A stretch of 64,000 bases of DNA from contig CALEMF010000027.1 in the NCBI GenBank assembly GCA_937911505.1, forward strand, positions 1-64,000. The letters run 5' to 3'. Every line of letters starts with the position of its first letter. Positions within the stretch are counted from its first letter, which is position 1. The notes below the pieces were generated by a model. That model had not been told where the DNA came from. It saw only the letters and a program-made list of their open reading frames with translations, and did no database searches. This DNA is from an uncultured Cytophagales bacterium. Its GTDB lineage: Bacteria; Bacteroidota; Bacteroidia; Cytophagales; Thermonemataceae. The position numbers were made by a program, and so were the translations under genes. This document shows positions 27,938-38,184 of the stretch, piece after piece.

Positions 27938-29047
27938 ATGGACGTCAAAACCTTGAATCAAAGCCAAACTACTACTGAAGTATTTAGCCAATTAGCTGAG
28001 AATAATCACGAGCAAGTGGTCTTCTGTAACGATCCAGCTACAGGTCTTAAGGCCATTATTGCTATTCATAATACAGTGTTAGGGCCTGCAGCAGGTGGTA
28101 CGCGTATGTGGCTATATAATAATGAGGCAGAGGCATTAAAAGATGTGTTACGTTTGTCGCGAGGAATGACGTATAAGAATGCTATTTCTGGTCTTAACAT
28201 TGGAGGAGGAAAAGCGGTCATTATAGGGGACGCTCGCCGCCAAAAGACTGAAATGCTTTTTCGTTCTTTTGGTAAATTTGTCAACAGCCTTAATGGCAAG
28301 TACATTACCGCAGAAGATGTAGGGATTACCACCCAAGACATTGAGTACATTGCGATGGAAACGCCCCACGTGGCTGGTAAGCCCGAAAGCCTTCAAGGAA
28401 GTGGCGACCCCTCGCCCGTTACTGCTTATGGAGTATATGTAGGTATGAAGGCAGCAGCCAAAAAGGCCTATGGAAGCGATCGACTTACTGGAAAGAAAGT
28501 AGCCGTACAAGGTGTAGGGCATGTAGGAGAATACCTTGTAGGGCATTTGGCCAAAGAAGGCGCAACCATTTACATTGCCGATATTTATGAAGATCGCTTA
28601 AAAGAGGTATCCGAAAAGTACGACAATGTTGTAGTAGTAGATAAAGAGGCGATCTATGATATAGACATGGATATTTATGCACCCTGTGCATTGGGTGCTA
28701 CCATTAATGATGAAACCCTCACACAACTCAAATGTAAGATTATTGCGGGTGCAGCCAACAACCAATTAAAAAACGAACAAGTACACGCTGATCTCTGTAG
28801 AAAAAAAGGAATTCTTTACGCCCCTGATTTTCTTATCAATGCAGGCGGCATTATGAATGTATTCTGCGAGATTTCTCTACCTGTGTACAATCGCCAGCGT
28901 GCCTACGAACAGGCCGAGCGCATTTACGACTATACCCTCAATATCTTTGAAACCGCCGAAAAAGAGCAAATCAACACCCATGAGGCCGCCATGCGTATTG
29001 CAAAAGAGCGTATCCGAGCAGCCGCTACCTTAAAAGCTACCTTTTAG
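27938..29047 (+). CDS. Glu/Leu/Phe/Val family amino-acid dehydrogenase
   Basis: A 369-residue oxidoreductase that deaminates an amino acid to its oxo-acid with NAD(P). The glycine-rich loop with catalytic lysine (GLNIGGGKAVIIGD), the second lysine region, and the Rossmann motif VQGVGHVGEYL are present. Length and the AAGGTRMW motif place it closest to leucine/valine/phenylalanine dehydrogenases rather than the longer glutamate enzymes. A leucine dehydrogenase (ldh/bcd-type) is the likeliest assignment, unproven. Confidence 0.9.
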   Translation: MDVKTLNQSQTTTEVFSQLAENNHEQVVFCNDPATGLKAIIAIHNTVLGPAAGGTRMWLYNNEAEALKDVLRLSRGMTYKNAISGLNIGGGKAVIIGDARRQKTEMLFRSFGKFVNSLNGKYITAEDVGITTQDIEYIAMETPHVAGKPESLQGSGDPSPVTAYGVYVGMKAAAKKAYGSDRLTGKKVAVQGVGHVGEYLVGHLAKEGATIYIADIYEDRLKEVSEKYDNVVVVDKEAIYDIDMDIYAPCALGATINDETLTQLKCKIIAGAANNQLKNEQVHADLCRKKGILYAPDFLINAGGIMNVFCEISLPVYNRQRAYEQAERIYDYTLNIFETAEKEQINTHEAAMRIAKERIRAAATLKATF

Positions 29048-29058
29048 GTCGCTGTATA

Positions 29059-29084
29059 CCACTCACCACTGAGCGGTTATTTTC
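29059..29084 (+). terminator. possible weak terminator
   Basis: CCACTCA and TGAGCGG (29059-29065, 29070-29076) can pair with one mismatch around a CCAC loop, followed by TTATTTTC. It lies 12 bases after the dehydrogenase stop. Confidence 0.35.
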
Positions 29085-29148
29085 GGTAAACACAAATTTT
29101 CGTAAATTAGCGTTTATTGCTTTTTAAAACGCAGCACTTTATACATTT

Positions 29149-30654
29149 ATGATAAACGCCCAAAGTTCTACTCCACAGGTAAAAAAACATCATCCTACGC
29201 TATTACAGGCTTTTATTCCCATCGTATTTCTGATTCTACTCCTTTCTGTCAACGTATGGATATTTGGGGATATGGCAATAGAAGGCTCTAACCAAATCGT
29301 ACTGCTTCTCTCGGCAGCAGTAGCAGGGTTGGTGGCGATTCGGGTAGGACTTTCTTGGCAAGAAATAGAAGCGGGTATTGTTCATAGTATCAAGTCTTCT
29401 CTTTCTGCCATTCTCATCTTGTTATTGATTGGCGCATTGGCAGGTACTTGGTTATTGAGTGGTATTGTACCCTTAATGATTTATTATGGCCTGAAGATAC
29501 TCAACCCTACTATCTTTTTAGTGGCTGCTTGTATTGTAAGTGCGGTGGTCTCCATTGCTACAGGTAGCTCTTGGTCTACGATTGCTACCATTGGTATTGC
29601 GCTGTTGGGTATTGGAAAGGCACTCGGAATTTCAGAGGCCATTACCGCAGGCGCTGTTATTTCAGGGGCGTATTTTGGCGATAAGGTCTCGCCCCTCTCT
29701 GATACCACCAATTTAGCCCCCGCGATGGCAGGTACCACGCTGTTCGTACACATTCGTTATTTATTATACACGACTGTTCCTTCCATCGTCATTGCGCTCA
29801 TTATTTTTTTAATCATTGGATTGAACTTAGATACACAAGCCTTTAAAGGTGATGTAGATACTGTAATGCTGGCAATTGACCGCACTTTCAATACCAGTCC
29901 CTTGTTGTTACTGGTCCCTGTTATAGTTATTTTCTTAATCATCAAAAAAGTACCTGCCATTCCTGCACTCTTTACCGGAGCGCTCTTAGGAGGTGTGTTT
30001 GCGCTTATTTTCCAGCCCAATATTATAGCACAAGTAAGTGGTGTATCGGGGAATGCTTACGAAGCCAGTTATGTAGCTGTTATTAAAGCCTTGTATGGTA
30101 CCATACAAGTACCTACGGGTAACGCAACTGTTGACTCATTGCTAAAAACAAACGGTATGGCGGGTATGCTAGATACGATCTGGTTGATCATCTGTGCAAT
30201 GATTTTTGGTGGGATTATGGAACGAAGTGGTATGCTACGCAGAATTACCGAAGAAGTGATTCGCTTTGCACAGTCTACAGGTTCTTTGATTGCCTCTACA
30301 GCAGGCACTTGTATTTTCTTCAATATCACCGCTTCCGACCAATACTTAGCAATTGTAGTACCGGGTAGAATGTACGCAGAAACCTACAGAGAACGTAATC
30401 TTAAACCTGAAAACCTCAGCAGAACATTAGAAGATGCGGGTACGGTTACCTCTGTACTCGTTCCTTGGAATACCTGTGGCGCTACGCAGTCTTCTGTGCT
30501 GGGCGTGGCTACTATGGCTTATCTCCCTTATTGTTTCTTCAACCTTATCAGCCCCTTTATGACGATTCTATTTGGTTATTTAAACATCAAGATTCGAAGG
30601 ATCAAAGATGAAAAAGCCGAAAAGAAAGATGTTGCCGTAGAGACTACTTCTTAG
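29149..30654 (+). CDS. nhaC: NhaC-family Na+/H+ antiporter
   Basis: A 501-residue inner-membrane protein with about 11-12 helices. GSSWSTIATIGIALLGIGKALGI, the GAYFGDKVSPLSDTTNLAPAMAG segment and the late TWNTCGA-like PWNTCGATQSSVLGVAT are characteristic of NhaC. These carriers exchange Na+ for H+, sometimes coupled to organic ions such as malate or lysine. The gene stands alone and converges on gcvT with only seven bases between the stops. Confidence 0.9.
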   Translation: MINAQSSTPQVKKHHPTLLQAFIPIVFLILLLSVNVWIFGDMAIEGSNQIVLLLSAAVAGLVAIRVGLSWQEIEAGIVHSIKSSLSAILILLLIGALAGTWLLSGIVPLMIYYGLKILNPTIFLVAACIVSAVVSIATGSSWSTIATIGIALLGIGKALGISEAITAGAVISGAYFGDKVSPLSDTTNLAPAMAGTTLFVHIRYLLYTTVPSIVIALIIFLIIGLNLDTQAFKGDVDTVMLAIDRTFNTSPLLLLVPVIVIFLIIKKVPAIPALFTGALLGGVFALIFQPNIIAQVSGVSGNAYEASYVAVIKALYGTIQVPTGNATVDSLLKTNGMAGMLDTIWLIICAMIFGGIMERSGMLRRITEEVIRFAQSTGSLIASTAGTCIFFNITASDQYLAIVVPGRMYAETYRERNLKPENLSRTLEDAGTVTSVLVPWNTCGATQSSVLGVATMAYLPYCFFNLISPFMTILFGYLNIKIRRIKDEKAEKKDVAVETTS

Positions 30655-30661
30655 AATATAT

Positions 30662-31762
30662 TTACTCCTCTATCTTCTTATAAATAGGAAGCTTTACGAT
30701 AGTAGCCTTTTTTTGTTTACCACGAATATTGATGAATATTTCTGTGTCTACTTTTGCGTATGGTTTATTTACATAGCCCATACCGATTCCCTTGTTCATA
30801 CTAGGCGACATCGTACCAGAAGTTACCTGACCAATTTTTTGTCCTGATGCATCTTCTATATCATACCCTCTTCTGGGTACACCCCCTTCTTCTAGTACAA
30901 ATCCTACTAATTTTTTAGCAATCCCTGTTTCTTTTTGCTTCTTTAGATTCTCCGCGTTGATAAAGTCTTTATTAAATTTCGTAATCCAGCTTAGCCCTGC
31001 TTCTAGCGGTGAAGTGACATCATCTATATCATTTCCATACAGGCAGTAGCCCATTTCTAGTCGAAGCGTATCTCTAGCACCTAAGCCAATCGGTTGGATG
31101 TTGTAAGGCTTTCCTACTTCAAAGATGTGATGCCATACTTTTTCTGCTTGCTCGTTAGGGATGTACAACTCAAATCCACCTGCTCCTGTATAGCCTGTAG
31201 AAGAAATAATAACATCTGGTACTCCTGCAAAGGTGCCTTTTACAAAAGAATAGTAAGGGATGTCAGCCAGCTTCGCATCAGTAAGCGGTTGCAAAGCTTC
31301 TGTAGCCTTTGGTCCCTGTACAGCTAGCAAACTAATCTGGTCGGAGATGTTTTCCATCTCTACGCCGAATGTATTATGACTACTGATCCAGTTCCAATCT
31401 TTCTCTATGTTGGAAGCATTCACTACTAACATGTATTCCGTAGCAGACATACGGTAGATCAGTAGGTCATCAACAATGCCTCCTTCCTCATTGGGCAGGC
31501 AAGAATACTGTACCTTACCATCCGTTAGTTTGGCTGCATCATTAGAACTCACATATTGAATAAGATCGAGCGCCTTTTCTCCTCTTAGCATAAACTCGCC
31601 CATATGAGAGACATCGAACACACCTACGCCTTCTCTCACTGCCAGATGTTCGGCTTTGTCTGAGCTATAACGCACAGGCATATAAAAACCTGCAAAGTCC
31701 ACCATTTTAGCTCCCAGTTGTTCGTGTATTTCGTTAAGTGTAACTTTTTTCAAATCCATCAT
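30662..31762 (-). CDS. gcvT: glycine cleavage system aminomethyltransferase (T protein)
   Basis: A 366-residue enzyme that takes the aminomethyl group from the lipoylated H protein to tetrahydrofolate and releases ammonia. [23 protein letters not shown], the VDDLLIYRM catalytic-Asp region and [14 protein letters not shown] are conserved. The C-terminal barrel ends with [13 protein letters not shown]. Two Met codons (31762, 31759) are possible starts. Other gcv genes are not nearby, which is common in this phylum. Confidence 0.95.
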   Translation of the reverse strand: MMDLKKVTLNEIHEQLGAKMVDFAGFYMPVRYSSDKAEHLAVREGVGVFDVSHMGEFMLRGEKALDLIQYVSSNDAAKLTDGKVQYSCLPNEEGGIVDDLLIYRMSATEYMLVVNASNIEKDWNWISSHNTFGVEMENISDQISLLAVQGPKATEALQPLTDAKLADIPYYSFVKGTFAGVPDVIISSTGYTGAGGFELYIPNEQAEKVWHHIFEVGKPYNIQPIGLGARDTLRLEMGYCLYGNDIDDVTSPLEAGLSWITKFNKDFINAENLKKQKETGIAKKLVGFVLEEGGVPRRGYDIEDASGQKIGQVTSGTMSPSMNKGIGMGYVNKPYAKVDTEIFINIRGKQKKATIVKLPIYKKIEE

Positions 31763-31884
31763 AATAGAAAGGTCATATTATTTCGGTGCAAAATAATAAA
31801 AAATAGCGATAGAAATAGTCTAGCTGAGCATCTCTTCAAACATTATGGGGTGGCTCTTTCTTTATTCTTTAAAAGAAAAATTAT

Positions 31885-33360
31885 ATGCGCATACTACTGA
31901 CAGGTACTACAGGGTACATTGGACGCCGGCTGTTGCCAGTGCTTATCCAAGCAGGGCATCAAGTAATTTGTCCAGTGAGAGATCCGCGAAGGTTTGATTA
32001 TGAAGATTTTGATGAAGAACTGATGCAACAAATAGAGGTATACAAAGCTGACCTCAGCAAGCCTGATACACTGGAGGAATTGCCGAAAGATATCGATGCT
32101 GCCTATTATCTGGTACATAGTATGACTACTTCTTACCAACACTTCTCAGAGCTAGAGCGTACCATGGCCGATAACTTTGTACAGTATATTAATCAAACGA
32201 CTGCACAGCAGATCATCTATCTCAGTGGAATTGCCAACGACCAAAGCCTTTCAAAACACTTGGCTTCTAGGAGAAAGACGGAAGAACTACTTGCACAATC
32301 CACCGTACCGCTTACCGTCCTACGAGCCGCAATTATCATTGGTTCGGGTAGTGCTTCTTTTGAAATCATTAGGGACTTAACGGAAAAACTCCCTGTGATG
32401 ATTGCGCCCAAGTGGATCAATTCGCGCTGTCAGCCGATTGCCATTAGAAATGTTATTCAATACCTACAGGGTATTCTTCTGAAAAAGGAAACTTACAGAC
32501 GTACCTTCGATATAGGGGGGCCTGATATCCTTACTTACAAAGGAATGATGATGGGTTTTGCAAAAGTGAGAAAGCTGCGCAGGTCTATTTTCTCCGTACC
32601 TGTTTTGACGCCTAAACTCTCTTCTTATTGGTTACATTTTGTCACTTCTACCTCTTTTAGTTTGGCCCGAAGCCTTGTAGACAGTATGCATCATGATGTG
32701 GTTTGCCAAAACGACAACATCAAGCAGATTGTACCGCTTGCGCTTCTTAGTTACGAAAACGCACTTGAAAATGCTTTCCAACGTATAGAGCAAAACGAAG
32801 TAGTATCTAGTTGGAAGGATACTATTGGAGGGCCTATTGAAGAGCATTTTCTCGATTTCGTCAAAGTGCCTTCTCACGGATGCTTCAAAGATGTGCGTTC
32901 TTATGAGTTTGATAGAGACTCTGAAGAAGTCTTAGAAAATATCTGGCGCATAGGTGGCGAACGAGGTTGGTACTACGGTAATTGGCTCTGGAAAATTAGG
33001 GGTTTGATGGACAAGGTAGTCAATGGTGTTGGGTTGAGAAGAGGAAGACGAAACCCCGCTGACCTGAAGGCAGGTGACGCCCTTGACTTCTGGCGTGTTC
33101 TTCTAGCAGATAAACCCCATCAGCGCCTTTTATTATACGCAGAGATGAAACTACCAGGAGAAGCTTGGCTATCATTTAGCATAAAACGAGTAGGTGACCG
33201 CCATAAGCTCTGCCAGGTGGCTACTTTCAGACCCAAAGGTATTTGGGGAAGATTGTACTGGTATGCAGTGTTACCCTTCCACGGATTGATTTTCCCAGGT
33301 ATGGCAAAGAATATCATTAGGCACGGCGCTTCACAAAAAACTACGCTGGTGACTGCATAG
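31885..33360 (+). CDS. NAD(P)-binding SDR fused to DUF2867
   Basis: A 491-residue protein of two parts. Residues 1 to about 320 form an atypical SDR with the loop LTGTTGYIGRRLLP, followed by the YLVHSM and GIAND motifs of the family. The C-terminal part (about 345-480) matches DUF2867, a SRPBCC-like domain (YYGNWLWKIRGLMDKVVNG and DFWRVL). The fusion is standard for Bacteroidota and other bacteria. A role in quinone or lipid handling has been suggested for relatives; function here is unknown. Confidence 0.85.
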   Translation: MRILLTGTTGYIGRRLLPVLIQAGHQVICPVRDPRRFDYEDFDEELMQQIEVYKADLSKPDTLEELPKDIDAAYYLVHSMTTSYQHFSELERTMADNFVQYINQTTAQQIIYLSGIANDQSLSKHLASRRKTEELLAQSTVPLTVLRAAIIIGSGSASFEIIRDLTEKLPVMIAPKWINSRCQPIAIRNVIQYLQGILLKKETYRRTFDIGGPDILTYKGMMMGFAKVRKLRRSIFSVPVLTPKLSSYWLHFVTSTSFSLARSLVDSMHHDVVCQNDNIKQIVPLALLSYENALENAFQRIEQNEVVSSWKDTIGGPIEEHFLDFVKVPSHGCFKDVRSYEFDRDSEEVLENIWRIGGERGWYYGNWLWKIRGLMDKVVNGVGLRRGRRNPADLKAGDALDFWRVLLADKPHQRLLLYAEMKLPGEAWLSFSIKRVGDRHKLCQVATFRPKGIWGRLYWYAVLPFHGLIFPGMAKNIIRHGASQKTTLVTA

Positions 33361-33531
33361 GGATGTAATGCTAGCTCCTGTTATAATTAAAAAATCAAAT
33401 AGCGTCGACTCCACAAAAAAGTGCATTTTAGCTCTTAATATCTTTTTTTTCATTTTGTGTCACTTGCTGTGTCAACACGTAATTATTAAAAAATAAAGCG
33501 ACTGAACGAAAAAGGCAGGAGCTTTTTGGTA

Positions 33532-34197
33532 CTATTTTCTAATTTTTACAATAAAATAAGTACGTTTAATTTTCTCGCCATCACTACTCTCCACCTCTTC
33601 TTCCTTGTCTATGATTTGTGTTATGTTCAGTGTTGAAGTACCTACTAGTTCAACAATGGCTTGCTCATCATATAAACTAAACTTTTCTCCTATGAAGGGG
33701 AGTTTCTGCATAAATTCCTTTTTAGCAAAAGTAATAATGAGTAAGCCTTGTGGTTTCATCACTCGCGCTATTTCCTGAAGAAATTCGGTTGGATTTTTCC
33801 AGAAATAAAGGGTGTTCACGGTCATTACCTTGTCAAGGGTTTCCTTTGCAAAGGGGATTTTTTGCCCATCGTACTTTGTAAAGTTTATCTTGTGGCTTGC
33901 CATCAATGAAGCATTGATGCGATGCGCCTCTGCAATCATCGTATCGGATATGTCTAGGCCTTGGTAGCTTATATCTGCTGCCACCTCCATTATTTTTGCC
34001 AAGTGTCCTGCATTGCCAGGACCGATTTCTAATAGACTATCCTGCTCTGAAAGACCCAGTTGCTCAATCGTATTGAGAGTCATGGAGATGTTTGTTTTGT
34101 TCATCTCCTTGCCCATCTCGATGCCATTCTCACCCTGAGGGCAACTCAGTTGGGCTTCTATTTCTTTTAGTGCTTCTTCGTTAAATGTACCTGCCAT
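33532..34197 (-). CDS. class I SAM-dependent methyltransferase
   Basis: A 221-residue enzyme. Motif I reads LLEIGPGNAGHLAK (about residues 56-69), followed by the acidic motif II (YQGLDISDTMI) and IPFAKETLDKVMTVNTLYFWKNP, which is the usual motif III-IV region of UbiE/Methyltransf_11 enzymes. The substrate is unknown. A long helical N-terminus precedes the SAM fold. It converges with the DUF2867 gene across a 171-base gap without a clear terminator. Confidence 0.85.
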   Translation of the reverse strand: MAGTFNEEALKEIEAQLSCPQGENGIEMGKEMNKTNISMTLNTIEQLGLSEQDSLLEIGPGNAGHLAKIMEVAADISYQGLDISDTMIAEAHRINASLMASHKINFTKYDGQKIPFAKETLDKVMTVNTLYFWKNPTEFLQEIARVMKPQGLLIITFAKKEFMQKLPFIGEKFSLYDEQAIVELVGTSTLNITQIIDKEEEVESSDGEKIKRTYFIVKIRK

Positions 34198-34537
34198 AGA
34201 GTGGGTATTTTTTTGAATGTTAATGCGTTACCCTTGTAAATTAACAATAAATACGCTAACCAACTCTACATCTCTGACATTTAGCAGAAGGTAATTTTTT
34301 AAGTTTTTCAGCTCCAAACTGATAATAGCTCCTATTCTTTGGTCTATTTGATGTAAAAATACCTACCGTTATACGATAAATTAACCACTAAGTGCTTACG
34401 TCTAATTCTTCTGTTTGGTTATTCGCATTTTTCTGTACTACCATAAGACTGCACCTTAGTACCTTAAAGCATTGATAGCAAATACATAAGCCTCTGGAAA
34501 CCGAACAGACTGAAGCAAGACAACGTCTTAATACAAT
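34198..34537. other. 340-base intergenic stretch
   Basis: This gap between two minus-strand genes holds no frame longer than about 25 codons in good context, no perfect hairpin and no clear promoter match. I see nothing assignable in it. Confidence 0.5.
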
Positions 34538-35998
34538 TCACAATTTATCGAGGCTGTCTCTGCGAAAGGGAAGTAAATCAGGCTCCTTTGTTTGGGGTTT
34601 AGTTGCGATTTTACTAAAGCGTTTGTTCAATATGGTTCGTAGTATTATAAAGGAGAATAACCCAACGCCTACAGATATGAAAGAATCTACCACGTAAGTA
34701 GACAGGGTGATTGCTACAAATATGGCAATTAACAAACTAATTGATATACTGAGGAAGCCAAACAGCGTTTTTTTAGCGCTCATTTTATTCGGACTCAGCA
34801 AACTTTTAGCTATCTGGAACAGTAAGAACTCCTGCTCACAATAGGCTTCCAAGTACACTAGGTGCTTTTCTAAGTCTTGATACATCATCTTCACGTGGCT
34901 TTCTGTATTAAAGTAAGTGCTGACAGAATAATAGAATGAACCTTTGAGCCCAACCCATCCTCCTTCGAGAAAATTATCCCTATAATTACTAAGGATATGT
35001 TCACTACTTTTAGTTTTATCGTAGAATAATACGTTGATGACTTCTAGGTATCTCTCTTTAAGTTCCATACCTTTTTTGAATGACTTTTTTGCTTCTTCTA
35101 GCCTCTCTGCATTGCTCAATTTAGCTTTTTGAAATACTGACTCAAAAAAATGCTTAGACTTCCCTTTAATTCCATTAATAGTAGCATACTCATGATATCC
35201 TAAAAGGATACGCGGAAATACCTTTACATAAAAGAGAGTGGCCACTAGCAAAACCTCGCGACGGTAAGGTGCAATCGCCAAAACTTTTTCTACAGATAAG
35301 TATGCTTTTAGTATTCTATCCCATCCCTCAAAGACGCTGTGAGTATTTTCCCAAATGATCTCTAAGTGTTCTGGCAGTATTGCTTCCAACGCTTCTACGG
35401 TATCTTTATCTACACCAGCTTCTTCAATAATTTGCTTGAACGTCGCTTGGTCATCCACTTCCTCAAGGTCGTTTGGTGCGGTAGCCATCTCTTCTAATTC
35501 CACCATTGCCCTTACAAGGTCATTGATCGTTTCTTTACGCAAATAATCAATTTCAGAAGTTTTATCTAAATTCCACGCTAGGGTCAATTCTTGGTGCTTA
35601 TTGCTGTGGGGATTAAGTAACTCAAGGTAGCGGTATTTATAAATATCTTCTACTTTCCAAGAAACCTCTTCATTGGTGTAAATTTTCAAAAGGTCTTCAT
35701 TGAAAGGGTCAAGTGCAAGCGCTTTTCTAAGATATTCTTGACAATACTTTTGATAATTTTCAGGAGATGCTTTCCTCAGCCAAAAATCTTCCCTTAAAAG
35801 TTCATATATATGGTAAACCTGTTCTGCTCTCTGTTTACGTAGATGATTCAACTCAGGCGTAAAGCCTATTGCTGTAAGTACTTCTACTAGAAGCTTCTCT
35901 CTTTCTTCGGGCTTGAGATATTGATTATAATCGGCTTGTCGATTCTTGAATTGTGATACCTGCTGCAGGTATGCATTGATTGTTTCAGCGTTAGGCAT
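34538..35998 (-). CDS. large helical membrane protein of unknown function
   Basis: A 486-residue protein with no family I recognise. About residues 1-400 are predicted helical and charged, with one segment (EYLRKALALDPFNEDLLKIY) resembling a single TPR repeat. Near the C-terminus a pair of hydrophobic helices (about 413-455) is followed by a short basic cytosolic tail. There is no signal peptide, so the large domain is probably cytosolic and held at the membrane by its tail. It lies alone, 264 bases from the universal stress gene. Composition resembles its neighbours. Confidence 0.6.
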   Translation of the reverse strand: MPNAETINAYLQQVSQFKNRQADYNQYLKPEEREKLLVEVLTAIGFTPELNHLRKQRAEQVYHIYELLREDFWLRKASPENYQKYCQEYLRKALALDPFNEDLLKIYTNEEVSWKVEDIYKYRYLELLNPHSNKHQELTLAWNLDKTSEIDYLRKETINDLVRAMVELEEMATAPNDLEEVDDQATFKQIIEEAGVDKDTVEALEAILPEHLEIIWENTHSVFEGWDRILKAYLSVEKVLAIAPYRREVLLVATLFYVKVFPRILLGYHEYATINGIKGKSKHFFESVFQKAKLSNAERLEEAKKSFKKGMELKERYLEVINVLFYDKTKSSEHILSNYRDNFLEGGWVGLKGSFYYSVSTYFNTESHVKMMYQDLEKHLVYLEAYCEQEFLLFQIAKSLLSPNKMSAKKTLFGFLSISISLLIAIFVAITLSTYVVDSFISVGVGLFSFIILRTILNKRFSKIATKPQTKEPDLLPFRRDSLDKL

Positions 35999-36262
35999 GT
36001 AGTTATGAGTTATAAGTTTTTGATTTTCAACAGTAACATTTCTTGCTGAAATTTGTTCCCGCTCGGTTGTAAAATTTGCAGTCGCTTCCCACAGCAGTAC
36101 TTCCTTACTTGTCAGATTTTATAAATCCAAGTCAATCGTCATAAGCATAGCTACAATCATCTTAACAGCCGTTTAGCACCTGCCCAACTATGCTACACAA
36201 AAGAAGAAAGCTGCCAACGTGCGTTCTCTACCTACTCACTACTTGATACTCTGTACTAAATA

Positions 36263-37093
36263 CTACACCCTAAACGAAATCACTGGTACTTCGGCATGCA
36301 TGGTAATCATTTTGGTAAGGCTTGGTACAAGAAGCTTAGCGAGGAAAGAGCGCTTGTGGGTGGTCATCGCTAAGAGGGAAACTTCTTGTTCCGACATATA
36401 TTTTTTGAGCCCTTGATCGAAGTCGTCCGAAATAACTTTATCAAAAGTAATGTTTTCAAACCCTATCGTATCGCTTACTACTGCTTCAAAGCCTTTAAAT
36501 CGAACCATTTCCTCGAAGTCGTCGTAATCCTTCTCTATTACGTGTACTACTTTAATGGCCGCCTCGAAAGATTGTGCAATATCGACCAACTTACTAATTA
36601 CTTGTAGATCTTCTTTCAGGTAGTCAGAGGCATAAGCAATACTTTTAATGCTACTGTAAGCGGCATTGGCTGGTATAGCCAATACGGGCACCTTCGACTT
36701 TTCCAAAATACTTGTAGTAGTGCTACCAAAAATCACATTTTCTAAACTACTTGCCCCTTTCGTTCCCATTACCACCAGATCGTATTGCTCAGCAAACTTA
36801 TCTGTATTGACATAGTTTTTGAGATCGCCCTTATAAGTCTTGGTAGTAATTTTTACATCAGGATAGGTATCGGTATACTGTGCTGCTAGATTATCTAAAC
36901 CCGATTTGGATCCTTCTTCGAGTACATCATAAATTTTATCTGAGCGAATCGTACTTGTTGAGTAAGGAACTTGATAGGCATTTAAAAGCACAACCTCTGC
37001 TTCATTACTTGCCTCCTTGGCAATAGAAAGTGCATAGGTAAGTGCGTTATTCGCATATTCTGAAAAGTCTGTAGGAACAAATATAGATTTCAT
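36263..37093 (-). CDS. tandem universal stress protein
   Basis: A 276-residue protein with two UspA domains (about 1-140 and 148-276). The start at 37093 (MKSIFVPTDFSEYA) is the normal Usp opening; an upstream Met at 37153 would add 20 unrelated residues. The first domain has the ATP-loop-like VVMGTKGASSLENVIFGSTT (G-x2-G-x9-GS); the second, LLAMTTHKRSFLAKLLVPSLT, lacks these glycines and may not bind nucleotide. The role is stress adaptation, by family. A promoter match lies 58 bases upstream. Confidence 0.9.
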   Translation of the reverse strand: MKSIFVPTDFSEYANNALTYALSIAKEASNEAEVVLLNAYQVPYSTSTIRSDKIYDVLEEGSKSGLDNLAAQYTDTYPDVKITTKTYKGDLKNYVNTDKFAEQYDLVVMGTKGASSLENVIFGSTTTSILEKSKVPVLAIPANAAYSSIKSIAYASDYLKEDLQVISKLVDIAQSFEAAIKVVHVIEKDYDDFEEMVRFKGFEAVVSDTIGFENITFDKVISDDFDQGLKKYMSEQEVSLLAMTTHKRSFLAKLLVPSLTKMITMHAEVPVISFRV

Positions 37094-37150
37094 GGTGAAA
37101 TAGATTTTAGGTACATAATTGGGTATAAGTCTTTGTGAAAGACCTTGTAC

Positions 37151-37182
37151 CAAACATAAAAAAAATATCGCTATCTCTGTAA
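37151..37182 (-). promoter_or_regulatory. probable promoter for the universal stress gene
   Basis: TATGTTTG on the minus strand (37158-37151) matches the -7 element TAnnTTTG exactly. TTA stands 21 bases upstream in place of TTG. The leader would be about 50 bases. Confidence 0.45.
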
Positions 37183-37226
37183 TAATTTGCTTGATGATCT
37201 AACATATTAAGTAAAATAATGGCTAC

Positions 37227-38168
37227 ATGAGTGATATTATCCTAAAGATAGAGCAAGTCAGTAAACGCTATGCAAAACACCAAGCTTTAAAGGAAGTGAG
37301 CATTGAAGTACCTAAAGGATGTATTTATGGACTATTGGGGCCTAATGGTGCAGGAAAAACTACACTTATTCGTATTATCAATCAGATCATTAGCCGCGAC
37401 AGTGGTAACATCCTCTTCGACGGAGAGCCGCTAGCACCCATTCACATACAACAAGTAGGCTACTTACCTGAAGAAAGGGGGCTTTATAAGAAAATGAAGG
37501 TAGCCGAGCAATTAATGTATTTAGCCCAGCTAAAAGGTTTAAGCGCCGCCGAATCTAAAAAAAGAATTAAGTACTGGTTTGATAAGTTTGAGGTAGCTTC
37601 TTGGTGGAAAAAAAACATTGAAGACCTCTCTAAAGGGATGCAGCAAAAAATACAGTTTATCGCTACTGTACTGCACGAACCTAAATTCATCATTCTAGAT
37701 GAGCCTTTCTCTGGCTTCGATCCTGTCAATGCCAATTTGATTAAAGATGAAATACTAGCCCTTAGAGATCAAGGAGCTACTATTCTTTTTTCTACCCACA
37801 GGATGGAGTCTGTAGAAGAACTTTGCGAATACATTACGCTCATTCATAAATCAGAAAAAGTACTTGATGGCAAAGCTAGAGATATTAAACAACAGTTTAA
37901 ACAAAATATTTTTGAAGTCGAATATGAAGGCAGTTTAGACGTACTCAAGGATCATCTAGAAATAATAGATGAATCTATCGTAGAAGGTAGTTTGAAACAT
38001 GCCTATTTGAGACCTCATAGTAATTTACCTCCCAACGAACTCATTGCCACGTTGCTACCTCATGTACAAATTCGTAGCTTTCAAGAAAAAATTCCTAGTA
38101 TCAACGACATCTTTATACAAATTGTCACCCAAACACACCCACAAGAGTCTATAGAAGCACTTACTTAA
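37227..38168 (+). CDS. ABC transporter ATPase (NatA type)
   Basis: A 313-residue cytosolic ATPase. Walker A (GPNGAGKTT), signature (LSKGMQQK), Walker B with catalytic Glu (FIILDEPFSGFD) and the switch His (STHRMES) are intact. A C-terminal extension of about 90 residues (DUF4162-like) follows, as in NatA and other drug or Na+ exporters. Its permease is encoded 16 bases downstream. Substrate is unknown. Confidence 0.9.
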   Translation: MSDIILKIEQVSKRYAKHQALKEVSIEVPKGCIYGLLGPNGAGKTTLIRIINQIISRDSGNILFDGEPLAPIHIQQVGYLPEERGLYKKMKVAEQLMYLAQLKGLSAAESKKRIKYWFDKFEVASWWKKNIEDLSKGMQQKIQFIATVLHEPKFIILDEPFSGFDPVNANLIKDEILALRDQGATILFSTHRMESVEELCEYITLIHKSEKVLDGKARDIKQQFKQNIFEVEYEGSLDVLKDHLEIIDESIVEGSLKHAYLRPHSNLPPNELIATLLPHVQIRSFQEKIPSINDIFIQIVTQTHPQESIEALT

Positions 38169-38184
38169 AGTAGCACAATTATCT

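Noticed and set aside
28148-28546. 132-codon frame opposite the amino-acid dehydrogenase
   Set aside because: It is a shadow frame over conserved catalytic motifs of the real gene.
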